DNA from: Hemileia vastatrix
Lineage: Eukaryota > Basidiomycota > Pucciniomycetes > Pucciniales > Zaghouaniaceae
Assembly (NCBI GenBank): GCA_030280995.1
Contig: JASXTE010000015.1
Span: forward strand, 930,001 to 994,000
Length of the DNA stretch: 64,000 nt
Direction of reading: 5' to 3'
A program made the translations under genes and the position numbers. Within the stretch, counting starts at the first letter, position 1, and every line of letters starts with the position of its first letter. Positions 20,100 through 32,061 of the stretch are shown piece after piece. The notes beneath the pieces are model-generated. The model was not told the origin of the DNA. It saw nothing but the letters and a program-made list of their open reading frames with translations, and did not search any database.

Positions 20100-21602
20100 T
20101 GTCAGGCTAAGGTCAAGTACAAGGACGTGAACTAGCTTGAATAGTCAGTTGTCTAGAAGATTTTAATGGTCCTATATGAATACTGTAGTTTTAATCCACT
20201 AAGTTGTAAAATATAATCAAATATAGAGGTCTCAGTAATATAATTCTCACTATTCTTATATATGGCTTACAATCTTTATAGTTGGTAGAAAAATAGATTA
20301 TATAAATTCAGATACTATTCAAAAGTCTTATAAAAGTACTAATTGATATGTATTGTAATTGGTTTGGTTATATTGGTTAAATTGTAATGATAAAGAATGT
20401 AGAAACAAGACCCAAAAACCTCCTCCTTTTATACACACTGAGTTCCCCAATAAATCCCTTGATATACCATCCAATACACATTTAATGACGCCTCAACACA
20501 ACTAATAGACTTGCCCATCAACATCCCTAGTGACTAATGACATAATTAGACAAGTAACAACCGCCAAAATACTGTAATAATAAGGGAGATCCATCAAAAT
20601 TAAAGAAAAGACAAAAAAAAGAGTATATGCGTGGAAAACAATATTATAACAAGGTTAAAGGAGACTTTTTAAGGTTAATTATAGCTTAATAATAAGGGGA
20701 ATCTACAGTAGAATTGGAGGGGCTAATCCTGACATTATACTACGTGAAATTCCCATTCAAAAATAACCAAAATTGACTGAGAAACCACCCAAAAACTTAA
20801 AAAAAGAGCGTGAGATGTGGGGTAACTACATGCAGTCCTTGGCAGGCGCTTGCATGGGTAAATCCTTGACTAAAATTAGGCGAATTTAAGCGTGGTGATG
20901 AAATAAAGTGCCAAGAGTGAGGTTATTAATGAAATTAGTGCATATAAACAAGGTCAATGCATTATTAATTAAGCTAGGACACTAAATAAGCGCCTGTCGC
21001 CTATTTTAGTGTGTTTCCTCACAGTGGGCGTAGAATGTGGGGTAATTATAGTGTGAAAAAGCTAACTTTGCTAAAAATGAAGCTATTCACACGGGAAAAA
21101 AGCAGGCAGTATGTGACCAGTACACAGAAGCCATTTCTGGCATAAAAAACACCAAATTTGAAAAGTGTTATTTTTATGCATTTAAATAGCCAAATCAATA
21201 GTTCTAAATGAGCCCAATTGATCTGTCAAAGCGCAATTTTGATATTCTCAATTTTATAGCGCATATAGTCAACTTTTAAGTGAAATAAAGTGCATTTCTT
21301 GTTTTTTGCATAAAACAATGAATATAACAGCTTTAAGTGTACTTAAAAATTATGTAGCCTTATACTTAAGGTTCTTAAGATTACCCTAACATATTCCAAC
21401 TTAATATTAAGTACATAAGACCTATAAAAGGTGGATATATGCGTGTATATAAGGTGTTATAATGTCATTTTTTGTGTATTATCATAATTTTACTTATGTA
21501 TACTATTTGTGTACTCTTATTTATTATTCCCATGTATAGTTCATGTGTTTAACATAACTTATAATTACTTTTTATTCAGTCCTGGAGATATACAGGCTGA
21601 CA
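20100..21602 (-). repeat. 5' LTR of element M
   Basis: 1503 bp. It contains the promoter of the minus-strand element. It differs from the 3' LTR at about six positions, almost all transitions. The GTCTG target copy follows at 21603-21607. Confidence 0.95.
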
Positions 21603-22054
21603 GTCTGGGTGTTGAAACTGATTGAAGTGGACACCATGGGGAGGTGATGGGCCCTCACAGTGCTGTAATTGCCAGGGATAGCAGTGACATCATCTGGATT
21701 GAAGGTCTGTGCACTCCAGTGGATTTTGTTATAAGTAAGGGGGGATTTTGATGGGTTATAAACATAACTTACTTACTAAAACTCAAATAAACACTAAAAC
21801 ACAATTATTATCATATAGAAATATATCATAAAGCCTTTATAAATTGATATTATCATTATATAAGCTATAACTATATTTTATTATTCTATTTTCCACCACA
21901 AGTATGCATAACATCCAAGTATTGTGAGTTTAAATTGAGAATAGTTATTTTATTAGTCTTCCTCTGAGGTTTAATCACTAAATCATTTAAAAATGAGTAG
22001 TAGGACCATTAATATTTAATATTAAATCATACTTAATACTAGCATAAACTGACA
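21603..22054 (+). repeat. 5' LTR of element P, second part
   Basis: Continues the LTR interrupted at 11870. It matches 24176-24628 of the intact solo LTR (GGGTGTTGAAACTG, then CTTGAAGTGGAC) and ends AAACTGACA, followed by the leader motif ATTGGGGGTC. Confidence 0.9.
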
Positions 22055-22563
22055 ATTGGGGGTCTTTCCTTAGTTATTACTTATTATTTAGTATAAGCCT
22101 TAGAACATGATTTTTACTCTAGTATATCTCAAAAAAACCAAATATTTGGGTCTGAAGCACATTAGTGGGTAATCATAATTCAGTGATTGCAGAAAAGAAC
22201 CCTTATAATAATTGTACTAATTTTTTATAATAAAAATTAGGTATTTACAGTAGTAACTGTACCCAATATAAACCCAATTTAACTTGGTATTTGGTCACCA
22301 ATATAAAACCTAATAAAATTGGTATTTGGTTAAAGCTTGGTAAGCTAATTATTCACCCTTATAAAGGTCTAGTTAAACTTATTATTTTATTTTTAACAGA
22401 TTTTTTTGAATTTTTCTTATATTTTATTTAAATAAATAAAGATATAAATTCAGGGTAAGCTCCAGTGCTTTTATTAGTAATTGTATTGCTAATATTTTTG
22501 TCTACTAATTACCATATAGGTTTTCCCTTTTGTAGACATGTAAGATTTTTATTTAAAGACACA
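22055..22563 (+). other. 5' leader of element P
   Basis: Starts ATTGGGGGTCTTTCCTTAG, matching the leaders of M and Q. It is AT-rich and not coding, and leads to the gag start. Confidence 0.65.
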
Positions 22564-22588
22564 ATGAGTGCTCCACAGGACAATGTAA

Positions 22589-23104
22589 GTGAAAAACCTG
22601 CTTATAACACCAGGTTTAAAGCTAAAAACATTGCTCCAGGACATCACCATGGATGTTCAATCCTACCCACAACCAGAGTCAATGAGCATGGAGGAAAAGG
22701 ACACTCTCTTAAAAAAGATAAAAATAAAAAATAATTCACCTCCTCTGCAGGATCAACTGTCCCATCTGGAAAAGCAGGTTCTGAAACTGGGGCAATCAAA
22801 GTCTTTCATGTTAAAGGAGGTAGAGCAGTTGCAAAACAACTGCAAGGTGGGTTTCCAACAGATGAATCAAACCTTGGCAGAGTTAAAGGTAGGGCAGCCA
22901 AGCCAACAACCCCCTACCCAAGGAGGGTCACATCATTCCCAGGAAAAAATCCTGGTAGAGAAATGGAAGTGGGATTGGTTCCACCAGCAATGGTCCAGTC
23001 ACAACTGCAACAGTGATCCTCCCCCTCCTCAGACTTCCACAGCTCACCCCTACAAAGGAAAGCAAAAGTGCCAAAAATCAGGGCTTGCACAAATCCCGTG
23101 GTAA
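22589..23104 (+). CDS. Overlapping upstream gag frame (frame B) of element P
   Basis: 171-residue frame homologous to the frame-B proteins of M and Q: LKLKTLLQDITMDVQ, SMSMEEKDTLLKKIK, a coiled-coil-like middle (LQDQLSHLEKQVLKLGQ; VEQLQNNCKVGFQQMNQTL), then KILVEKWKWDWFHQQW, AHPYKGKQKCQKSGLAQIPW and a W-TAA end. It overlaps a short frame (from ATG 22564, MSAPQDNVSEKPAYNTRFK) that matches the leader of M gag but stops at 22734. In this copy the long frame therefore cannot be read through, whereas frame B is intact. The RG-rich tail of M and Q is replaced by a Lys/Gln-rich one. Confidence 0.7.
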   Translation: MKNLLITPGLKLKTLLQDITMDVQSYPQPESMSMEEKDTLLKKIKIKNNSPPLQDQLSHLEKQVLKLGQSKSFMLKEVEQLQNNCKVGFQQMNQTLAELKVGQPSQQPPTQGGSHHSQEKILVEKWKWDWFHQQWSSHNCNSDPPPPQTSTAHPYKGKQKCQKSGLAQIPW

Positions 23105-25695
23105 GTAGATTACCCTCTCAGATTGACAACAATACTGATGATTACAATATAGGTAATATTATTGATGTAAAATCTGTACAAAAAATTGAGGAGGACTTGA
23201 AAAAATTAGGTTTTGATGTAGATACACCTGACTTATCTTTTGTCAATAACAACAGTGCTATTTATAATAATAATAAAGTTAACCCTCAGTTTCCACAATT
23301 TACTAGTGAGATGAGAAATTCACAAAACAGTGAAAAAATTGAGAAGAAAGACATGGAGTATTTTAATAATAACCCAACTGTCCATAGAATTGTTTCAGCA
23401 TTATGGAAGAGCATGACTGATTGTGAGGAACAGACAGTTAAGCTCACAAGTTGTCAGCCTAAATATCCTTAGGACTGAGTATTTCTTATGCTTAGAATAA
23501 GATAACCTTAACTAGATTAAGCTTATATCTTAAAAATAAGGCTAAAATAATAATATATATTATTTTATTATATATATATATAATTATTATTCTATTATAT
23601 AATTTATAATAGTTTAAATAGCTTATCCATTGCCTAATAATCCTTATTAAGGTTTTAACGGAGTCATAATATACTTATCTTAAGTGATATGAAGTAATTA
23701 TTGACATACATAAGCTTATATGTATACATAAATATCATATTCAGTGAAATATGCAGTATATTATGTATATTTAGGTATATAAGTAGGTTTTAGCCCCTCA
23801 ATAGCCTATAACCTTTGTTTTTCTGCTTATTTTAGGTCATATGGACGAAATAAGTGGACTCACAACGCCTACAGAAGCATAGACACCTATATCAGGTGCA
23901 TACACCCAGTTTGGACAACTAAAATTACTTCCTTGGATGGTTATTCACGGATTTATGGGTTGAAAGGATGTTTCTGGGTTAATGTGGATGCTTGGGGATG
24001 TTATTAGGGGCTTGGACATTTTATTTTTTTCCCTTATATGCTTTTAGTTTCATTAAATCTCTTTTTGATTGTTTATTTTACCTGTTTCTTTATGGTATCC
24101 GCTTTTATCTGGGTTTTCTATTTATGGTATGACTCTGTGTTATTATTAATAGTGATGGAGGGTCCTTACTGGAGGTCTGGGTGTTGAAACTGCTTGAAGT
24201 GGACGCCATGGGGAGGTGATGGGCCCTCACAGTGCTGTAATTGCCGGGGATAGCAGTGACATCATCTGGATTGAAGGTCTGTGCACTCCAGTGGATTTGG
24301 GTATAAGTAAGGAGGGATTTTGACAGTTATTTATCATCATTCAATTACTACACTTCAAACAAACACTACAATACAATTATTAGTATTCAGAAATATATTA
24401 TAAAGCCCTTATAAATTGATATTATCTTTATAAAAGCTATAACTATATTTTATTCTTCCATTTTCCACCACTAGCACGCATTTAAATCCAAGTATTGTGA
24501 GTTTTATTTGAGTATAACTATTTTATTAGTCTTCCCCTGAGATTTAATCACTAAATCATTTATCAATAAGTAGTAGGACCATAAAATAACACTATTATAT
24601 CATACTTATATACTAGACTATACTGACACAAGTGATATAATTTGGTCCTTGACATTGAACATTTCTCAACTGGCAACAAGAAATAAAGAATTAGAGAATG
24701 AACACTTGGCTCTAACTCTTAAGTATGATCATTTGAGTAATAAATATAGTGAACTTTCAAACAAATTCTGTGAGTTAGAAAAGTTGTATGAAGCACATTT
24801 ATTGAAAACTGAATCAAGACCAAAGTTATCTTTTGCCCAGACAAATCAGAGTGTCTCTGATCTGCTAAAAATATTGACTAAAGTTGAGATTAAAACTGCT
24901 AATCTACTAATGAATCAGGACAATCATAAGTATACTTAGTATAATAATAATCCTTTCATTGGCAAAAATGAATCTCAATCATTCCCCATACCACCACAAG
25001 TAAAACCATCTGGTGATAGTGTCAAGTCTGAAAATACAAATGTAAGTCACAAATCTGTGCAAGAGGAAATACAAGACCATTTATCTAGAGTAAATGAGTT
25101 ATTTAATTTACCTAGGATTAGTGAAACAAAATCCAATCAGAAGAACTGGCCAAAGATTGATCAGTACCCAACTTATGATGGGGAAGCCAGCTCTGATTGG
25201 CAACATTTTATTCAAATAATTGACAGCTTAAAATTCTCATATAAGTTACCAGATGAAGAAATAACATCAAAATTAATTTCTCTATTTAAGGATGTTGCTT
25301 TGTTATGGTTTGAAGATGTTTTGAGTGAGGGTAAAGATTACTCTTAGGCTGAATGGAAACCACTAATTGAAAAACAATTTGGAGGTTCTAAATTCAGGCT
25401 CACTCAGCAAAGATTATATGAGAAAACTAGGTATAATCCATTGAATGGTGACAAAACTATGGTATTTTTAATGAATTTAAATAAAATATTAAAAGCCATT
25501 GAGCCAAACATGGATTTTAAGTTATGGAAAGATAAGATAATATATAAATTACCTATATCTGTCAGAGACATTGTTGTAGCTAGAACAATAATGGTTAATG
25601 AATATTCTGAATTTATTAATATTTTTAATGAAATATTATTAAACCATAATATGAAGCAAGGTACACCACTTATAAACAAAATAATTAAACTGTGA
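23068..25695 (+). pseudogene. Gag of element P, split by a solo LTR and stops
   Basis: The frame opens at 23068, overlapping the end of frame B, and matches M gag (IGNIIDVKSVQKIEEDLKKL and onward). It is interrupted at 23451 by the LTR and resumes at 24634 in the same frame (TVKLTS joined to DIIWSLTLNIS). The coiled coil (NKELENEHLALTLKYDHLSN) and capsid (NQKNWPKIDQYPTYDGEASS; DVALLWFEDVLSEG; RYNPLNGDKTMVFLMN) are recognisable. There are stops after NHKYT (about 24937) and KDYS (about 25345), and the frame is lost at 25695. Not functional. Confidence 0.85.
23452..24628 (+). repeat. Solo LTR of the P family inside P gag
   Basis: 1177 bp, TGTCAGCCTAAATATCC to CTATACTGACA, flanked by the perfect 5-bp duplication CAAGT (23447-23451, 24629-24633). 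Its removal restores the gag frame. A solo LTR implies LTR-LTR recombination after insertion of a full element. Confidence 0.95.
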
Positions 25696-25699
25696 AAAA

Positions 25700-27190
25700 T
25701 CAGAATTCAAAACACTTCAGGAGAAGCAGAAAAAACCTACTGCACCTGTAGTATCTAAAAAGTATGAAACTAATACTTGTTATAAGTGTAATAAACCTTG
25801 GCTTAAAGGTCGCAAATGTGAGAAGAATATAAATATTGTTGAAAATCAGCATGAATCTGAAAATGAAACAGAAAAAAGTAAAGATTAAAGTGATTATGAC
25901 AGTAATATCTCATATAGTGATGAAAATAAAGTCTGTATGTTGGAAGATGACTTGTCTATCTTTGAAACTCCAATATTAAATATGCACTCAAATGAATCTT
26001 TAATGAATTTTGAAGATGCTGAAATAATTAAGGATATACAAGCTGATAACTTGAAAATGACACCTATCACAGTTCCAGCTATCATTTCTGGAGAAAATGT
26101 AAATATAGTATTGGACACAAGAGCTGCTGTTTCTGTTGTTTCAAAAAATACATTACAAAAAATTGATAGTGAGTATAAGTCAAAGCTTGAACCCCTTCAA
26201 AGTAAAAATTGGAGAGGTTTTGGATCAGTACTACACCCCATTGGTAGATACAAGGCTGCTGTTTTCTTTAAACATCAACATGGTTATGTTAGAGTAACCT
26301 GTGACTTTGTAGTAATGGACAAAACTAATTGTAGTAACTGTTTTATCATTAGAAATGAAATTCTGACTAAGTTTGGTGTGAAATTAGACCCTGCTAATAA
26401 TAATTTTACAATTGGCATGAATGGTAAAAGGAAATTTAAAATAAATTATTTTAACATGGTCTTACACATTGAGTCAGTAATAAATATTCCTTGCAAAGGA
26501 AGAGAATTTAATGAAATGGAACTTCTGGAAACAGAAATTTAAAAAGCATCATTTGGCACTCAGATAAGTAAAGCTGAGAAAAAATTATTTTGGACTTAAT
26601 TAAAGAATTTCCAATGGATTTTGCACATGAAACAAATGAATTTGGCCTTGTAAAAGATAATGAAATGAAAATTAGTTTAACCTGTGATATGGATAATATT
26701 CCTGCCAGTCTTAAAAAGAAACCATATCCCGCTTCACCAATGAAGAGGAAAGACATAGAGGATAATATTAAGATGTTATTAAAAATGAACATTCTTGAAA
26801 AGGTTGAAACTACACCAAAGTATTGTGTAATATCACCAGTGCTAGTTTCTTATGAACAAGATAAAGCAAGACTGTGCGGTAATTATAGAGCATTAAATAA
26901 ATTCACAGTGGATGATATTTATCCCTTGCCAAGGATTTCCTCTATACATGCTACCATTAAAGGTGCTAGATATATAAGTTGCCTAGATAGAAATAAAGGG
27001 TACCATCAGATTCCTGTAGAAAAGAATTCACAGAACTTTTTGTTGATAACAACGCATATGGGAATATATAAATATGTCAGGATGCCATTTGGACCAAAAA
27101 ATTATCCTTCAGTATTTCAGAAGTTAATGGATATAACATTCCATAATTAAATTATGGAGGGATAGTTAATGGTATACATTGATGACTTAT
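25700..27190 (+). pseudogene. Zinc knuckle, protease and reverse transcriptase of element P, decayed
   Basis: Knuckle CYKCNKPWLKGRKC (about 25776) has Arg where M has the zinc-binding His. Protease (frame 25937-26542) reads VLDTRAAVSVVS: the active-site DTG has become DTR, which should abolish activity. RT (26590-27150) keeps CGNYRALNKFTVDDIYPLPR and the GYHQIPVEKNSQNF block, then stops at HN-TAA. The catalytic VYIDD is present at about 27171-27185, followed by a frameshift within IIVFSK. Several independent lesions show the copy is dead. Confidence 0.85.
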
Positions 27191-27191
27191 A

Positions 27192-28904
27192 GTGTTCTCT
27201 AAGACATATGATGAACACTTAGTCCATTTAAAGAAGGTATTTCAGAAAATGGATGAAATAAAAATGACCCTTGCATTGAAAAAATGTAAATTTGAGTTTG
27301 AGTCTTTAAAAGTGCTTGGTCATATTGTATCTGGCTTAGAAATATGTGTAGACCAAAATAAGGTGGCTTCAATCAAGAATATTGGAATTCCTCAAAAGGT
27401 AAAGGATGTACAATCTTTTCTTGGTATGTGTGGTTATTATAGACAATATATAAAGAACTACCAATTAATTGCTGCACCATTGACCACACTGATAAAGAAA
27501 TCAGAAGCTTTCATTTGGAATAACAAAAAACAACAGTCTTTTGATAAGTTGAAAGAATGTTTGAAGACAGCCCCTATCTTGGGATTACCAGATTTCCAAT
27601 TGCCTTTTGTATTGTATAAAGATGCATGTTTTATTGGTCTGGGTGTTGCTTTGCATCAAAAACAACTTATTGAAGGGAAAATGTCAGAAGTAGTTATTTG
27701 CTATATTTCACATACTCTGTCGGTAGTCCCCTTGGTCTAGAAGATAAATTGGGAGGTCCTACGAGTTTTCAAGTGGATTTATTGGACTCAAAAGTAACAC
27801 TGTAAGTATTTTCTCTAATCTTTTGATTACTTTAATCAAATAATAAGAGGTAGAGTTTTAATTATTATTATTATTAATGAGTTAGAACTATGTAATTGTA
27901 AGTACTAAAAACAATAATAAATAGTAATAAATATTTAAGTGTAGTAATTGTTTTAATAATGTAAGTAAGTAATTGAGTAATGAATGAAAAGTACAAAAAG
28001 AGAGGGCCTTTTTATATGCAAAGATGTGAGAAATAAAGACATGGAGTTAACACCATCTGATACAAGGGTGTGAGAAAAAAGAAACTAAATAAAGAGTGTA
28101 TGTGAAATAATAAAAGATTTACTAAATAGTGCGTAAATAAAAGGTATCATTTTATTTGAAATAAAAATTAGAATCCCTTGGTCCATCACATTTAGTACAA
28201 AAACATTTGATTTAAAATGTTGATTCAACAAAATCTAAATAAAGGAATTTGAAAAGTTTCTTCTTTTTATATTTTTTATATTTTTTAATACTATTTTTAT
28301 TCCCTCTCATCTGTATTATTGAGCACAGTGTTAGGGAGTAAAAATGTATGTGACAATTAATTATTTTTATTAATTATTTAAATTACTTATTGTACTTAGC
28401 TAGTTAGTTGTAAGTAATACATAAGTAGTTAGTTAATAATTAATTATTAATAAGGATTAAAAGGCATGGCTTCATCTCAGTAAGATAATTAATTATTTTA
28501 CTGGGTAAGTCTAGTAGCCTGGCTGACATACTCTAAGAAGTAGTGAATTAAAATATGGTGCTACTCAACTTGAATGTTTGGCAGTAGTATGCGCTCTTGA
28601 GAAGCTACATTATTACCTGGAAGACAAAAAATTTGAGTTAATAACTTACTGTAGTGCAGTTAAGTCACTCTTAAACATGAAAACTCCTAATAGACATATG
28701 TTTAGATGGAAATTAGCTGCACAAGAATACAGAGGACAGATGACTATTACACATAAAGCAGGAACCTTACACTCTAATGTAAATCTGTTATCTATAGTAC
28801 CTCTACCAAATAATGATGATAATCCTGCTTATGTTCCTGAAACAGAGATTATTAAAATTTATGGCATTTATATTGTAGATTTTGAGGAGGAATTTATGCA
28901 ATAA
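27192..28904 (+). pseudogene. RT thumb and RNase H of element P, split by a solo LTR
   Basis: 27192-27717 encodes the thumb and the start of RNase H (LPFVLYKDACFIGLGVALHQ; M has TDAS at the catalytic site, here KDAC). After the LTR the frame resumes at 28529 (HTL joined to RSSELKYGATQLECLAVV), with LEKLHYYLEDKKFELITYCS to 28904, where ITYCS replaces ITDCS of M and so loses a catalytic Asp. The join across the TACTC duplication is exact. Confidence 0.85.
27718..28528. repeat. Solo LTR, 811 bp, inserted in P pol
   Basis: Begins TGTCGGTAGTCCCCTTGG and ends AGCCTGGCTGACA, with perfect duplication TACTC at 27713-27717 and 28529-28533. The sequence is not similar to the P or M LTRs apart from the ends, so it is another LTR family. 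No genes inside. Orientation cannot be decided. Confidence 0.9.
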
Positions 28905-30114
28905 ATTCTTGGTAATTATGCTTCAGATCCTGACTTGAGTAAACTTACTACAATATTAAATGATCCATAAAATGCTTCAATGAGTTTTTTAATAAAAAAA
29001 AACCAAAAAAGTATAAAGAAGCATTAGAAAAAAGAAAATTTTCCATTGAGGATGGTTTTATATATTACAGGAAGAAATTAAGCAATGTAATTGTAATTCC
29101 ACCTTCAATGAAGTAGTTAATGTTAAGTATATGTCATGATGATATATAAGAAGGTCATTTTTACTTCCATAAAACATTAACCAGAGTAAAAAATACAGCT
29201 TGGTGGATTAACATGTCTGATGATGTTCAAAAATATGTTGAGACATGTGATTCTTGTCAAAAATCTAAATGATTAACAGGCAAAAGAGCTGGTTTATTAC
29301 AACAACTTGAGCAGACAAAAGCTCCATGGGAAATAGTTAACATGGACTTTGTAACAGGTTTGCCAATAGCAGGGCATAAGAGTTATAACTCCTTCTGGGT
29401 AATTGTAGATAGATTTACAAAAATGTTTAAATTTATTCCTACCCACAAAGAGGTTTCTGCAAAGGACTTAGCTTTTTTATGGTGGACAAAAATGTTAAAT
29501 ATAGCAGGTTTCACCAAAGCAATAGTCTCAGACAGAGATCCTAAATTTACTTCTGAGTTCTGGACATCACTTATGGATGTTTCAGGGTGTCAATTAAAAC
29601 TTTCTACAGCAAACCATCCACAAACTGATTGGCTAGCAGAAAGAATGATACAAACTTTAGAAGATATGATAAGAAGATATTTTGCTTTTGGTCCTGACTT
29701 TAAAGACAATGAAAAATTCACACATGATTGGGTAACCCTTATCCCAGGTTTAGAATTTTCATACAATAGTACAATACATTCTGTCACTGGCAAAAAGCCA
29801 TTTGAGTTATGGTTGGGTTATGTACCTAATAACCCTGCTAAAACTATTAATAAATTACCTAGATTGGATATCCATCCAGATACAAAATATTTTCTTCAGA
29901 TGCAAGAATTATGCAGAATGAATACTCAAGAATGTATAAAAAGGCATTTGAGTATGAGAAGAAAAGATGGGATAAAGCCCATAAAGAACAAATTTTTAAA
30001 GAGGGTGATGAAGTCCTTATTTCTACACTACATTTCAATTTAAATGGTAATGTTAGATTAAAGGATCCATTCATTGGACCATTCACCACGGGAAATCTAG
30101 GGGTGAATTGCTAG
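28905..30114 (+). pseudogene. Integrase of element P, 3'-truncated
   Basis: The HHCC domain is recognisable around 29130-29270 with several stops (WWINMSDDVQKYVETCDSCQ). The catalytic core frame 29342-30043 has MDFVTGLPIAGHKSYN, VSDRDPKFTSEFW and AERMIQTLEDMIRRY with all three acidic residues. A 1-nt deletion near 29940 shifts the C-terminal domain into the next frame (KAFEYEKKRWDKAHKEQ, EGDEVLISTLHFNLNGN). Homology stops after PFIGPF at about 30086, where unrelated sequence begins. Confidence 0.85.
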
Positions 30115-30640
30115 CAATCCTCTCTCTTGAAATTTAGAGTGTCCCTTAATTATGCCAGGTTTATGAATACTTTATAAACATAAGTAAATTAGAGTTAGAT
30201 TTACATTTATTCTCAGATTGATTATAGACAGAATATCAACTGATTCAAAATTATGCACAAGTTGATCCTCCAGAACTTGATTTTGGTCCTCTGATGAGCA
30301 CAAATTGAGCACAAATTGATCTAACCTAAGCTTATGCATATATAATAATTCAGGATACTTGCTCTATTAAATTTGATAATAAAATAAAATATTGATGAAT
30401 TTATATAAAAAAAATTATTATGTAAGATATTAAATTATAAATTTAGGCATCATAGGAGGGCACTTAATAGAAATTAATTATACTATGTGACACCTTAATA
30501 CTGTATCACGCAGTTTGAAACATTTAAAACAAAATGAGTCATGATGGGCAATGAAATTGCTTGGACAGACAATTTCAAAATTAATACTGACCATAATACA
30601 CAAGTATGAAACCTTGGCATCTATCCAATAAAAGATTTTC
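30087..30640. other. Gene-free stretch after the breakpoint of P
   Basis: AT-rich, unclassified. It contains neither an LTR end nor a recognisable frame. Confidence 0.5.
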
Positions 30641-31620
30641 CTTCTGATAAATGGATTTTTCTCAGTTACTCCCTGCTAAAAAGTGTCCTTGTGAGGTTTG
30701 TCTGACCTTCAGGGGGGTAATTTGGCCACATCAAACTACTTCTATTTCCATGATTGACCAAAACATCATCCTCATTTCCATCTAAAGAGTTGATCTCATC
30801 TGACTGTGGCTGATCAAAGGGGTCCACAACAAGTTTAGCCAAAATTTTGGTGAACACTTTTTTGATGGATAGTGACTAACTGGTGCTTTCCGAAATTGTC
30901 CACCTGAAGTTAGGCTAAACTTCAGGAGGATAAATTTATTATGAATACCAAAATAACTGAAGAATACTTTTGCCCTAGCTACTCCGCATCATAAAAGTGT
31001 CCAACTGAGGTTTAGCCATAATTCAGGTAGACACTTTTGGAAAGGCACAGTCTGACGGGTTTAATATCTATATATGGAAATAAGTATCAGTTTTTTATCA
31101 ACATGGAACTAGAATTAATTTAATATGGCCAAAGTGTCCACCTGAAGTTTGGCCAAAATACAGGTGGAAATTTTTATGAGGATTACTTGATGAAATGAAG
31201 AAGACTTGCAATTACTTTCCATCATAAAATTTTCAAACTTAAGTTTATCAAAAATTGTGGTAAAACTTTTTCCAGATCCAGTCATATGGGATCAACTCTC
31301 TATATGGCAATGAGAATCAATTTTTAGTCAATCATGGCATTAGAAGTAATTTGATATGGACAAACTTTCCACCTGATTTTTGGCCAAAAATAAGTTGGAA
31401 ATGTTTATGAGGAATACTAGATTAACTAAAGAAGACTTGCACCCTACAACTGTCCATCATAAAAGTGTCCACCAGAAGAACTCTAAAACTTGTGGTTGAC
31501 ACCTTTGGCCTGGTCCAGCCATATGGGATCAATTCTGCATATTGAAATGAGGATTTAATTTGGTCAATCATGGTACTAGAAGTAATTTGATATAGATAAA
31601 GTGTCCAACTAAATATTGGA
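30641..31620. repeat. Diverged tandem array, unit about 233 bp
   Basis: Landmarks recur at regular spacing: GTCCACCTGAAGTT-like blocks near 30898, 31137, 31368 and 31601, and the partner block ATCATAAAAGTGTCC near 30985, 31211 and 31449. Each unit contains an inverted GTCCACCTGAAGTT / AATTCAGGTGGACAC pair able to form a hairpin. The first unit (30641-30890) is less regular. It looks like a decayed satellite. Confidence 0.75.
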
Positions 31621-32061
31621 AAAAAATGAGTTCAAAACTTTTCTTGATTTTCTTCATATTTTTTTTCTTCTTCTATCCTACAAAAATAACCAGTGGTTTC
31701 CCCAATTCTCACAGACATGGCCAAGGTAATGTTTTTGAAAGCATAGAAGAAAACCTAGCAGTGCACAGTTGGGAGGACTTACTTTTAGACCCCAATCTCA
31801 TCACCCCACAGATTTTCTGAATATCTTTCACTAAAGATATAAAACCAATCTTCTTTTTTGAACTTGAATTACAAATAATTGAAAAACTTGAGAGAGAACA
31901 GATACTTGATAAAAAACATGAAGAATACTTGCAGAGAAGAGAAGAATTAAAAGGAGAAAGTTGAAAATTTACTTGGTATATCTACAAGGGAGCTGACCTA
32001 CTACAACCTGGGATTTCCTCATCTTGGGGAGAGGTTGTAGCACTAGAGTGATCAGACCTAC
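31621..32061. other. Unclassified stretch between the tandem array and element R
   Basis: A 64-codon plus-strand frame at 31626-31820 starts with a hydrophobic, signal-like segment (MSSKLFLIFFIFFFFFYPTK) but has no relatives or context here, so it is not called a gene. The remainder shows no recognisable pol sequence for element R. Confidence 0.35.

Larger units (their letters stand above)
11871..21602 (-). mobile_element. Ty3/gypsy element M, full length, young, minus strand
   Basis: Complete 9732-bp element with 1503-bp LTRs at both ends (TGTCAG...CTGACA), a perfect 5-bp target duplication GTCTG (11866-11870 and 21603-21607), and internal gag-protease-RT-RNase H-integrase-chromodomain on the minus strand. 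The LTRs differ at only about six sites, so the insertion is recent. Next to its 5' LTR the internal sequence reads ATTGGGGACC, matching ATTGGGGG in P and Q as the likely primer region. A G-rich tract GGGTGGGCGAG precedes the 3' LTR (plus-strand 13374-13384). Pol has three in-frame stops but no frameshift. Confidence 0.95.
11160..30086 (+). mobile_element. Ty3/gypsy element P, old, nested, 3'-truncated
   Basis: A plus-strand LTR retrotransposon whose 5' LTR (11160-11870 plus 21608-22054) is interrupted by element M. The internal region runs gag-protease-RT-RNase H-integrase. Gag contains a solo LTR of the same family (23452-24628) and pol another solo LTR (27718-28528). After removing these insertions the reading frames rejoin exactly at the target duplications. 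It has many stops and frameshifts. The copy breaks off within the integrase C-terminal domain at about 30086, and no 3' LTR is present. It is related to M and Q at protein level. Confidence 0.9.

Noticed and set aside
22465..22734. 89-codon frame starting upstream of P gag with a hydrophobic N terminus.
   Set aside because: The conserved start is the internal ATG at 22564; the upstream extension is leader sequence without counterpart in M or Q.
31626..31820. 64-codon plus-strand frame with a hydrophobic start, a possible small secreted protein.
   Set aside because: It lies at the border of a repeat array and element R, is low complexity (runs of Phe and Ile) and has no supporting homology or intron evidence.
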